Below, piece by piece: positions 17,351-28,391 of a stretch of 64,000 nucleotides of DNA. Below the pieces are notes generated by a model that searched no databases, had not been told where the DNA came from, and worked only from the letters and a program-made list of their open reading frames with translations. Origin of the DNA: Coturnix japonica (lineage: Eukaryota; Chordata; Aves; Galliformes; Phasianidae); NCBI RefSeq assembly GCF_001577835.2, contig NC_029543.1:1190199-1254198 (forward strand), written 5' to 3'. The translations under genes and the position numbers were made by a program. Numbering within the stretch: the first letter of the stretch is position 1; each line of letters opens with the position of its first letter.

Positions 17351-20300
17351 AGGAGAAGGACTGTGGTTCGGGTACCTCGACTCCCCAGCCAAGTACCACT
17401 AAGCATCCCCAACACCCACCCACAGCCCCAACCCCAAACCAACACATCTCTTTGACACATCAGAGCCACCCCAACCCCTCTCCCCTCCTGCCCAGCACTG
17501 ACTCACACATCCCCTACGTGCCGTGCAGAGTCTCCTCGCCATCACCCCGCACCTCGCACCGCAGGGTGCAGCCAGGCTGGGCCGGTCTGTGCATGCACAT
17601 TGCCTTTGTCTGCTGCTGCCGAGGAGCAGAAAGTGCTGGAGGGAAACCTCCGAACAGCAAAAACCACGCGGGGCTCCATTGTTCCCTGCATCCATGGAAA
17701 ATTACTCCTGCTCACTCTTCCTTTTGCTTGAGAGGCTCCAAACCACGCTCGGAGGAGGAGGGGAGTGTGTGTACGTGCAGGGTCAGAGCTGTTCCTTGCT
17801 TTTCTTGCCTCTAAATGATTTATTCTGAAAGACTCTGGGCTTTGTGTCGCTGGGAAAACACGCAGCAAGCAGAAAGTGTTTGGGGAGCGACCATTTAAAT
17901 GTCAATGGGGGAGGAAGAGGAAGCAAGGAGCCCCCGCACCCCAGCAATGCAACCCCAGTCCCATCTGGCACAAGTTGTCTCTTTGCTGTTCTGTCTCTAA
18001 GCAGAAAGCATTTCTGCCCTGCACCGAGACGCCCATTGGCTGCTGTTGCCTTTGGAGGAAGCTGCAGGCGTGCGCAGAGCAGCATCGCTGTGAGCATGAG
18101 CATCCAAATCATGCCATGACCCAGTGATGCTTCTGTAACACAGAGCAATGTTGCTGCAAGCTCTTCTCTGCTCAGCCAGGATAAAGGTGGGAGGATAGCT
18201 GGGTGTCAGCTGGTTCTTATCTGCAAGCTCTCCTTTAACAGAGGTGTTCCCAGCACCCACAGCTCTTTTTGCACCCAATAGTTTTGGGTAGGGCTTTTTT
18301 TCTTGCTTTTTTTTTCATATATTTTTGCCTTTGCAATTGGTTTTCTTCTGCTTCGGAAGTTCTTTCTGCTTGCAGGGAGGTGGGGTGATTTTTAGTGTCA
18401 CAAGGCAGGTGGGATGAGATGCAGGTGGGTTTTTGGGGCTGGGGTGTCATGGGTTCCATGTGAGTCACCCTGTTGCTTTTTCTTCCTAGGACCCACATTC
18501 AGATCTGTTGCAAAACCCATAGAGGGGCAAAGGGAAGGAGGGAAGCTGAACCCATCTCCCTGTACAACCAAAGAGCTTCTCCTGCTGACATCTATGTTTC
18601 TTCACCTTTTTGCCCTCAGATCTTGGGCTGTTGCTGCCTTTTCTGCATTTCCCAGGCCTGGACAGGACAGCAGGGAGCGATATTTAAAGCAGCCGAACCC
18701 GCGTAGCTGTGCAGTGACCTCCTCTCCCTTCTTGGCTCTGAATTCCTCACATCCTTCTTTTCTCTGTAAAAGGAGAGCTGCTCTATTTAGGGACCGGGGA
18801 AGGTGCTTCCAGCAGCAAGTCTCTGTGCTTTTAGCTCCCCATTCCCTGCCACGCTGACCCATATGGTGTAGGGAGCCCAGGGCTGGAGATGTGCAGACCC
18901 CAATTAGTCATTTGGCAAGCACTTGCTTTAGCTCGAGATTTCCCCACAGGACCAGCAGCCTCTCCCTTCTTGCTATTGGAAATTACTGCACTCCAAAATC
19001 AAGAATCATCAAACTGAGATCATGGGACCAGTTAGCTGCATGAAGGAGAGAAGTCCCACGGCATTTTTTTTCCCTCATTAGTAACACTGAAGATTGAAAA
19101 AGGGCACAGAATGGGGCACAGACATAGGGAGAGCCCCTGGAGGGTGCTGGGGGTACCAGAGTAACCCTATCGCCGTCACTGGAGGCCAATCAGGATTTAT
19201 GGCCTTGTCACCAGCCATAAATTTGACATCTAGGGTTGGGTCACACGTAATCGAAGCCAAAGAGGGATCTCATGGGTGGATAAAGGGGTGACCTTCATGG
19301 CAGGAGGCAGAGGGCAGGGAGCAGGACACAGGCTGAGCCTCCCCATTGGGTTCACTGCTGGTTTCATCTCATTTCATCTGTAAATCAACACAGCTGTTGA
19401 ATCCCAAGGTGGACGAAGCTACACGACTTCTCCCATTACACCATTTTCTGCCCTGTTTGCATCCCATAAATTAAGTCAGTGAGGAGCTTGGCGTGGGATC
19501 TGGAAGTGTTTCACAGCAGGATCGGTCTCTCCCCTCTAATTAAACCTTACGGGTTCCTCATGAATCACACCACATGCAGTACTAAAAGCCTCCATGGGGT
19601 GATTTATGGGAAATATGTTTTGATGTGCAGGCTTAGACCCCTGTCCTCACCCCATGCACCCTCTTTCTTTGCATCTATGTCTTATCTGACACAGGATGAC
19701 CAGCACTGCCATAAGCCCTGTGCTGACATCTGCACATGGACACATGGAAGTTATAGGGGTCAGGATGAGAAACCTCTGCTCTGTTCTTCCCACTTTGTCA
19801 TCCCTATTCATGGGGTGCCTTTCCATTCAGCACCTGGGATTTTAACCTTTATTCTTGGAAGCTTGTTCACTTCTTGGAGCTGCACGGAGCAGTTATTCAT
19901 CCTTTTTTCCTCCCCTCGTGATATGGAAAGAAATTCCCACGCAGCAACACACTGCCCTGCAGCCTGAGCTGGGCTCTGCCCCACACCACAACCTGCCCCA
20001 TCTTGTCCTTAACTCCCAACCTGGCTGCACTGCTCATCCACCTGCACGATGCTGTGCTGCCTTTGATTCCTCCCCAGTGAGATCATCCACCTCTCAGCAC
20101 AAAACACACTGAGTGGTGCAGTCCTGGCACTTGCTGTTTCATTGGACTCTTTCATTCTCTTGCTTATTTCCTACTGGGCCATCACAACTTCTTGTCCTGG
20201 TAAATGGAAAACAGCCCAGTGGTGGCAATGATGCAGTTTAGGAGCATTTGTGGATGGCTGCTGCATCCAAGTATTGATCAATCACTGTGCATGTGCAAAG

Positions 20301-20965
20301 GGAGAATGGACCAGCAACCCTCACCATTTCAAGTGGCCAATTTGGGGCCTGACTCGGGGCTGGAGGAGGAAATTCCTTCAGGCTGTTGTTTGTATTTCCC
20401 TCAAACAGGGAAAAAAGAAAAAGAAAAGGCACAGCAAGAAGCCTCAGCTGGCTCTGCTTTCCCACCACACATATGGGGCTTGGAGGAGGGACAAAAGGGA
20501 TGGAATCCTGGAGCTGTGGTGTGGATGTGTATCCATTCAGGGATCCTTTGTGCTCCTGAGGCACCACTCGAGGGCAGCCATGCTTCATACACAGCGGCAA
20601 TGACTCTCCATCCTGGAACCCTGTTATTGGGATGGGCTCTGTGCATCCATCTCCTGCTGTGGGGAACCTCAAGGTTCTGCCCTGGTCAAAACTTCGCTCC
20701 TGGATGCTGTGCTGTGGGTTTTCTTCCTGAGATGGAGCCCAACTTAAGCCCTCAGTAGCTGCATGTGGGATGGCTGAGGTGGACTGGTTCTTCTGGGGTG
20801 AAAGGAGGAGGGTTTGTGGTCAGTGCAAACCCTGCTAGTCATGTTGCTATGCTACACTGGGGAGAAAACAGTATAAAAGCCACTACAGCACTTCAACCTC
20901 AGCTGGAGAATCATCCAGGTCCCTTCAGAGTCAGGCAGCCACGTGGGATGGAGCCTGTGCTTCCA

Positions 20966-21125
20966 TGACCTTTAGGGCCCCTTCCAACCCAACCCAACCA
21001 TTCTGTAGTTCCACGATCTGTGAGATCCCTTACAACTCAACCATTCTACGGTTCTGTGATCATTAAGGCCTCTTCCAACCCAACCATTATATGGTTCTAT
21101 GATTTATAAGGCCCCTTCCAACCAG
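20966..21125 (+). mobile_element. CR1 3' tail present as about three tandem copies
   Basis: The motif CCCCTTCCAACCCAACCATT plus a TCTATGAT-like tail, the CR1 3' end in forward orientation, recurs three times at about 55-base spacing with divergence between copies. Either several CR1 tails landed here or one tail duplicated. Confidence 0.75.
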
Positions 21126-24100
21126 GTCTGTGGTGGGACCTGTCCCTGTCCTTGTCCCCAGGCAGCACCTTTGAGGACGGTTCATTTGGGATGTCATGTC
21201 CCAACACAGTTTCTTGCTCACGCTCTATTCAGAGCTACTGATGGTTGTAAGTCTTCAAAGAGAATAACGATTAGCCCCAAGCAGCGCTGAGCTGTGAGAA
21301 GATGTATAATGGGACAATTATCAAACGAAGCTGAGGCTAAAAGTGGCATTTAATGGGATCTGGCACCTCCTGTTCCAGCTGACCTGAATGCTGCTCCTTC
21401 TGCCAGGCAAACGGAGCGAAAACCTTTAGGATTCATAAGTCAGTGTATTTAGGTCACACGTGGATTAGGGTGTGATCAGACAGTCTGGAGCTGCTCTCAT
21501 ATGGGATCACTGAGGGCAAAGAGACCCATTTGGTACCAGCTGTGGGCATCAGCTCATGCTAAGGATGCTCCATTTCTCACCGGATCTCTCCGTGTCGGGA
21601 AGCATTACCCAATCCCACAGTAACACCTGGTGGCACAAAGCCACAGGAACATCTCGCTTCCAAAACGCTGCAGGCTTCCAATTAATGGCACCGAGACAAG
21701 GAGATTGCTTGCCTTGATTCATCTCAAATCATCGGTGATGAGAGATGTGTGATTTGACGGGAGAGGCACAGCTGGCAGACAGAAAACGTCTCTTTGCTTC
21801 CTGTAACTTCTCAAGCACTCCCTAATGAAGATGATGCCCATTTGTTTGCATCACCCCATGGCTGTGCAAGGGGATGAAGTGGGGGCGATGCTGGCTGCGC
21901 TCACAAAGCACACAGTCCTTCAGTTCTGAACACAGACTACATCAACTTTCCTTAAACCCAAGTCTGACAACAACTGGGAGCCAACCTCATGTCTTGGCAG
22001 CTGTCTTTTAAGCATAAGTTATTAAAGATGGGGAGAAAGGAGACTACATCCCACTGGGAAGATGAGAGAGTGTTGCTATAGAAGCATAGGGATGCTGCAG
22101 GGCACAGCTGGGAGCTGGCTCTTGGGTGCCAACCAAAACCCCTTTTCTGAGCCTCAGGGCAAGGGAAGAGCTGGGATTTGGTGGGGGAAGTCAAGGGATT
22201 AGGAAAGATTTTGCCTCTGGGTTTCCCCTTCCTCCATCTGCCTGAGTTAGAACTGAACACATGGGGATGAAATGCCTCTTCCTGCTGCAGGAAACGTGCT
22301 GAGAAGGCCCTGAATGTACAGGGGAGTCCCTGTCCCACACCAGGATGAGTGGGGAGAAGTTTTGCTTGGGCTCTGCATGTGTGTCCTGGGAGGATAAGCT
22401 CGACATCAGGAGACACAAGCAAGCTGACAGCCCTGCAAGCCCCACATGAAACACAGCTGGGAGCAGAATGGGTTGTTATTCAGCCTGCTGCTGATGTTCT
22501 GCTTTCACCATGCCCCTATAAAGCAAGCCTGCCTCGCCAGCTAACTGCCTGACCCTACCAGAGTGGGAATAAAACAGAAATATACCCTTGGCACTCTCCT
22601 GCAGCCCTGGCGTGTTGGGGAGGGCTTTGTTTACGGCACAGCTCTCATCCATCTGGGCTCGGCTTCGGCAGAAGGTTATTTATACTGCAGTAGGGTTCAC
22701 TGCGTGCTCAGCCCTGCCTCTGCCAGAGCTGGGAAATCCCTGCCCTGGAAAGCAGACGGCTGCTCCTGTCTGCTGTGTGGTCCTAAAGCAGGACCGTGGG
22801 CTGATGCCCTGTAGCCAAGAGTGCTCCCAGCATGGAGAAGGAGGATGCTAGTTATCCTGTTTGGGGTATATAGGAGCTTCCCAAGCAGAGGATGAGGAGG
22901 GTGAGCTTTCATGGTGGGCACCACGCATGTTTCCTCCATGTCCCAGTGTGCGTAAAACCCTGGGAGCCCTCCAAGCTTGGGCAGGGGCCAACCCATAGCA
23001 TCCATCATCACGGCGTCAGAAAAACAGAGCTGCGTCAAGCTGAAGTGATGTTAGGGGGAAAAAATGCTCTGGAAAGTTGTTTTTAATGCTGGTAATAGGA
23101 AACAGACAGCATGGATTCAATCTGGCTGCAGAGCCCCAGAGCTCTGTTTGGGATCGGCTCCTGCTGTCTGCGGCTCCAGAGGTGTCGGTGCCTGGTTTGT
23201 TCCTCCTGTGGGTCCTGCAATGGATGAAATATCAAACCTGTGCTGAAGGCAAATGTCAGTGCTGCAAAACGACCTGCTGCAGCTTCAGCTTCTCAACCCT
23301 GCTGCCTGGACAGCAGCATCCAAAGAGGTGTCCCCAAGGCAGGACACCATCACCAGCCACATGGTGCCACCTCAATGGGGACACACAGGGGGGGTGGGCT
23401 CCTACCTGAGGCTGTCCCCACCAGCAGAGCTGCTTTTCCTTCCCAGCTGCCCAAAAAGAGGATCCCCCATCCCCTTGCAGCCCCACCATTGGGATGCTCA
23501 CAGGGAGCAGAGCCACAGCCGCAGGTTTGGGGTCAGCCCTGTGCCACGCTGCCTTTTCTGGGGGGGGGGGCAGCTCTGGGCGCTGCAGCCCCCGGTGATT
23601 GGGTGCTATTTTGCTCGGTGCAGGAGCAGCTGTTGCTGTACATTACTGCACACTGCCTGTACCGGACCGCAGGCTGGAAGAGAGGCGGCTGTGCTCAGCC
23701 CAAGGTATGGCTTTGTGTTGATTTTCTCCTTTTTTATTGAATCAAGGGGGGGAAGCAGCACAACACATGGTCAGGGGGAGGTGGTGCCATGCTGGCCATG
23801 GGCACAATGAAGGCGATGGGACCCAACCTGACGTGACCATGTGAGTGTGCTAAGGGACGGCAGGGCAGGCAAGGGGCTATTTTTGGCCATTTCTTTGACA
23901 TGAGTTAGCAAGCTCAGGCTCTCACAACTTGGGCTTGCTCAGGAAAAGTCCAAGCAACAGCAAAACGGGTCCAGATTTCATCTGTGGCTGTAACTTCGTG
24001 CATTGAAAAGGCTCGGAGTGCAGAGCACATGGGAGAGAATGAGGATTCATGCATGAGGTCGCCAGTGCAAGATGAGGGCTGGAAATGGGCTCTATGGTGG

Positions 24101-24773
24101 CAGCCCTGGCATTGGGGGTCATGGATACCATGAGGCCATCCTTGCCATGCTGTGTTGGGCAGTGGCTGTGTGCCTGGGGCATTGGCTTTGGAGATGATCC
24201 ATTATGAACCCTGGGGACCATATTTACCACCTCCACGCTCCCATCTCCTCACCATGGAGAAGTCTTCACAAACATGGGGAGAGACCCCAAAAACCCAGCC
24301 CTGCTCAATAGATGCTCTGCTTCTCAGGGGAGCACAGGCCAGCTTGCCTTGATTGAACTGAAACAAAACCCGCAGTCTTGTTTTGATTCCATGTTGAAAG
24401 CCAAGATCTTTCGTGCCATTGTTTCTCAGCCACAAGGTTTGCTCTTTGTTATTTGTGTTGCTTCCAATGTCATGTTTTAGATTCCAGCCTGGGAATTGGT
24501 GCTTTTTTTTTCTCAGCGTTCATTGTTCCGCTGGGGAAAAATAAACTAAATCTGGTTCAGATGGGGCAGAAATTCCTCCTGCCAGTGATGGATGGGATGT
24601 GCAGATCCCAGAAGCCCACAGCCTTGGGGTGATGCCTTTGGGGTGGTGTTGTGTCCACCAGGCTGCTTGTTCCTATGTGTATGATGGCAGAGAGGTCACT
24701 GTCCCCTTTGTCTTGCCCAGGAAGGTGAGCATCCTACTGAGTGCTACACTCTGCTTGTGTCCTGCAGGTGCCG

Positions 24774-27051
24774 ATGAGCTGGGGAGCATCATTGGGAAGA
24801 GCCATAGATCGTAAGTGTGCTGGTGCCTTTGGGGCCATCATTGGGGCAGGGAGGTGGTGACTCAGTTCCCATTTGAACCAGCTGTGATGAAGGCTGGGCA
24901 GTTCAATGGTTAAACTGGGTGCAGGGTAGGATTGGGACCCCGACACCTGTGGTCCCACCTCATATCCACCCCAGGAAGCACAGCCCTCATGGCCCAGCTG
25001 TTGCTGTCACTGAGCCATGCCAGTGGCACTTCTCACTTGTGGCACCAATCCAGCACAGTGACGCAGGACAGCAGGCAGCCAGCACCGAACCCGGACCCCA
25101 GGCACTGTCCCCATCCAGTGGATCCCACAGGGGTTAGGATTGCTCAGACACAGCCCAATGCTCTGCAGCACGGAGCCAGCTAGTGGTGAAATCCATCTTA
25201 GCAGATAATCAGATCCCATCCCACCTGGCCATGCACATGCACCTATGTTCGCTTCTCATTGCACAGGGCCTAAAGGAGGTGGGGACCCCATACGGTGTCC
25301 CTGAGCAGCAGTTGGACATCCCTGAGCTGAGCATGCCTGAGCCAGCACAGCACAGCACGGAGAAGAAGCGTACAGAGAAGGTGGGAGCGAAGGGCAGCAC
25401 CGTGGTGCCTGCAGGTAGGAGTGCATGAAACATCCTCATCAACCCCAAACCACCTCACTGTCCCACATCCGCAGCCAGCCCAGTGGATGGAGTAGGGATG
25501 GAACCCCTCATTTCTGCAATACAAACCCCATGGTGCTCGGTGCAGCCCTTGTGGGGGTGCTCAAGGGGTGGCAGGGGCTACCTCTAAGTAATTCTGTGTC
25601 CCTTTGGGTTCCCAGTCCCCAAGAGCCTCCCCGTGAAGGCAAAGGTGGAGTCCCACAGCCTGGACCCCGCGGAGGAGCCGCTCATCTGGGAGGGGCTCAC
25701 CCTCAACAAGTGCATCCTGGTGGCCTCCATCGTTGCTTTGCTCAGCGTCAGCTTCCAGGTGCTCCAAGGTGAGTGCTGTCCCTGTGCTGCCACGATGGCT
25801 GCACCCCAACATTGCCACCTCCACCCTCTTGCCCTCTGTCCCTTCCTCTCTTCCAGCTCCGCCATGCCCCAGGGACGGTGTCAGCAGTGGCAAGCAAGAG
25901 CCGCCAGCAGCTCCCATCCACGGTGCGTTGGGAGCTGGGTGGGTTCCACAAGGGGCTGCTGGAGTTTTAGGGTTATGGGTAGGAGTTGGGTTGTGGCTCA
26001 TTGCTCTCCATCCCCAGAGGTCATCGTCCCCAAGGAGGAGGTCCGGGAGGTGGTGGCTCCTCAGCCTATCCCACCTGAGAGCAGCACGGTGGAGGATGAT
26101 GATGGCGATGATGATGGCGATGATGATGACGAAGCAGACAGCAACCTGGTATGGGGCTGAGGGTGGGGGCACAGCATCCTCTGGTGTGGAGGAGATCGTG
26201 GGCCCTGGAGATGTTTAATAACTGTGGAGTTGTGGCACTTGGGGTCACGGTCATGGGCATGGTGGGGGTGGGAGAGGTCCTTTCCAACTGGTCCTCCATG
26301 GGAGGGATGGAGAGGGCACAAGGTGTGTGACACCGCTGTCCCCCAGGCTGAGCCCTGGATCTTCAAGAAGTGGTTTGGCCGCTCGGAGCCAGGACACAAG
26401 GAGGAAGAGGCTGGAGAAGAGGAGGAAGAGCCCGCTGAGAAACCTGAGGAACCAACAGCCAAAGTGGAGCTGAGGAAGGGCCAGGAGAAACCAGAGAAGA
26501 AAGAGGAGAAGGCAAAAGGTCCGGAGAAGGAGGAGAAAACTCGAGGCCCAGAGAAAAAAGAGGAGAGAAAGGAGGAGAAGGAGGAGGAGAAGGAAGAGAA
26601 GAAAGAGAAGAAGGAGGAGAAGAAGGAAGAGAAGAAAGAAGAGAAGAAGGAAGAGGAGGAGGAGGAGGAGGAGGAGGAGGAAGAGAAGGAGAGACCCCGT
26701 GGCCCAAAGAAGGAGGAGAGGCCCAAGGAGGGTCGCGCAGCCCCAGCAGAGAAGAGCAGTCGTCGGGAGCCACGTCCCAAGGACAGGACCCGCGAGGAGA
26801 GACCCCCCAGAGCCCCCCGGGCACACAGGGATCCCGAGCAGCAGCACAAGAAGAGACGCCGTGAGGGGAAGGAGAGCCGGTGGGACAGGGATGAGCACCG
26901 CAGGGATGGTGGCAAGGGCAGCAAGGGCAGAGCTGAGCGCCAGGAGGGCGGCCGGAGGAACTGGGGGCTGCCACGGGGCGAGCAGCGGGGACGGAGGGCT
27001 GGGGAGACAACAGGGAGGGACAGGGCACGAGAGGGACGGCGGCGTGACTGA
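24774..27051 (+). CDS. JSRP1: Junctional sarcoplasmic reticulum protein 1 (JP-45)
   Basis: Secure exons are 25267-25414, 25616-25768, 25857-25922, 26018-26148 and 26347-27051 (GT-AG, phases 1, 1, 1, 0; together 401 codons). The 5' end is tentative: exons 24768-24810 and 24975-25132 keep phase with ATG 24774, but the donor after 25132 is weak and other starts upstream are possible. The diagnostic part is EGLTLNKCILVASIVALLS, a single membrane segment aligning with the human LSLNKCLVLASLVALLG. An acidic Asp-rich stretch follows (26088-26130), then a long Lys/Glu tail and an Arg-rich end, as in mammals. The mammalian protein sits in the junctional SR of skeletal muscle and links the dihydropyridine receptor to calsequestrin, affecting excitation-contraction coupling. 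The identity rests on the membrane segment, charge pattern and its place between OAZ1 and AMH. Confidence 0.85.
26397..26700 (+). repeat. JSRP1: Polypurine (GAG/GAA/AAG) tract inside the JSRP1 last exon
   Basis: About 300 bases are almost pure purine on the coding strand, including a run of GAG triplets near 26655-26685. They encode a Lys/Glu-rich low-complexity segment. The length probably drifts by triplet slippage, because the reading frame survives throughout. Confidence 0.85.
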
Positions 27052-27169
27052 AGGATGTGATGGATTGATGGGCCCAGCCCCACATACACAGCCACCATCT
27101 CTCTGCTGGACCCCTCTGCTGCCACCATGCCTACAGCCTTTGCCCCCGTGCCCAGAGAGTGGCTGCGAG

Positions 27170-27385
27170 CAAAGTGGGGACATTGGGGTCCTGCTGTACC
27201 CATGGGACGTTGGGACTTGCTGTGCCAATGGGGACACTGAGGTCCTGCTCTGCTGATGGGGACAATGGGATCTGCTGTGCCCATGGGGACATAGGGGCAC
27301 TGCTGTGCTGATGGGGACACTGGGATCTTGCTGTGCCCGTGGGGACATTGGAGTCCTGCTCTGTTGATGGGGTTCATCTGCACCC
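27170..27385. repeat. VNTR of about 36-40 bp units downstream of JSRP1
   Basis: The phrase TGGGGACA...TGGG...TCCTGCTGTGCCCATGG recurs about six times with substitutions and small indels, starting about 120 bases after the JSRP1 stop. It may be within the JSRP1 3' UTR; no AATAAA precedes it on this strand. Confidence 0.75.
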
Positions 27386-27685
27386 ATGAGAGACCAAGTA
27401 CTGCTTTGCCATCAAGGATGTTGGGATCCTGCTGTGCCTATATGGACACTGGCCACCCATTCCAGCATGAGCCTCTGTGGGGACTCTCGGACTCCCCAGG
27501 ATGAAGGCAGCCCATAGGGAGCATAGAAATGAGCTCTACTCCCCACCCCGGGCTTGGTGCCACCCTCCATCCCCAGCTGCAGCAGCAGCTCTTTGTCTCC
27601 CATGCTGACATCCAAGGAGCAAGGATTCACTCCCAGCAAACAGAGGGGTCTGCAGCCCTGGTAGCTCTTGAATTCAGTGAATGGT

Positions 27686-27691
27686 TTTATT
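27686..27691 (-). terminator. Candidate AMH poly(A) signal
   Basis: AATAAA on the reverse strand, about 700 bases after the AMH stop. It is the only clear hexamer I see on that strand before JSRP1. A 3' UTR of this length would be longer than the short mammalian one, so the assignment is uncertain. Confidence 0.35.
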
Positions 27692-27915
27692 GAAAAACAA
27701 ATCAAAGAGGGAAGTGTGTTGTGGATGAATGAAGCCAAGCTGTCCTCAGAGCACGGACACACAGCCCCAATGCAGGAGGCCCAAAGCTTTGAAACCAGAG
27801 CTCAGGTCCTGCAACTGCAGGGGACCGGGACTGCAGCAGGTTTGAGTATTCATTCACTAAACCAATAGTGGTTAAAACAAACTGATGTTCATTTTTAAGA
27901 AGGTATTAAATGTCT

Positions 27916-27939
27916 TAATATATATATATATATATATAT
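27916..27939. repeat. (TA)n microsatellite
   Basis: About eleven perfect TA units sit between JSRP1 and AMH, possibly within overlapping 3' UTRs. An ATTAAA at 27905-27910 on the plus strand just before it could end JSRP1 transcripts. Confidence 0.85.
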
Positions 27940-28391
27940 GTACCATGTTTCTGGATACCTTTGTGTGTTGTGAAAAGAAGAATGCAGAGCACAGAGGGAT
28001 GGGGTGGGGGGCTGCGCTCCTGTCCCACCACAGGGGCTCAGCAGGGTGGTGGGGTCCCATAGAGCTCAGCTGGGAGCTGGCACAGAGGAGCTGGGCTCTG
28101 CGTGCTGATGTCATTAACACTATTAACATTAGGACATGTAATGGGATCTGCTGTGCTCTGGGGAGTGGTGACAGCATGGAGCAGCACCCAGCAGCAGGCC
28201 CAGCACTGCAGCCATTGCCACAGCCAAGCATGTAGATGGGCAGAGTGAGCTGTGGGTTTTGCTGTAGAGCAGCCCCACAGAATATAAACAGAACCAGAGC
28301 AAGGCGAGGAGGCAAACCAGAGGAAAAAGCACTTAGAGGGATGCTCCCATCTCAGCCAGGAGCACCACAAAGGGGCTGCAGGTGGGAACCT

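Larger units (their letters stand above)
10480..24680. other. 14-kb region without a recognisable gene
   Basis: Between the OAZ1 promoter and JSRP1 there are only short open frames that resemble no protein I know. The region holds CR1 tails (17247-17350, 20966-21125), an AT/ATT microsatellite (13016-13106) and otherwise unique sequence. In human the JSRP1-OAZ1 gap is of comparable size, so the spacing may be old and could contain regulatory DNA for either neighbour. I see no exon chain, but unspliced or noncoding transcripts cannot be excluded by eye. Confidence 0.6.

Noticed and set aside
20204-20758. 184-codon plus-strand open frame in the 14-kb region
   Set aside because: It shows no recognisable domain, no splice context and no biased composition; such lengths arise by chance in GC-rich DNA.
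10480-24600. Endogenous retrovirus or other virus-like element in the gene-poor region
   Set aside because: I saw no paired terminal repeats and no polymerase, capsid or envelope motifs; only short CR1 pieces are present.
26061-27383. Long reverse-strand open frames opposite JSRP1 (Ser/Leu/Pro-rich, up to 440 codons)
   Set aside because: They are the complement of the purine-rich Lys/Glu coding tract, with no exon structure and no protein-like composition.
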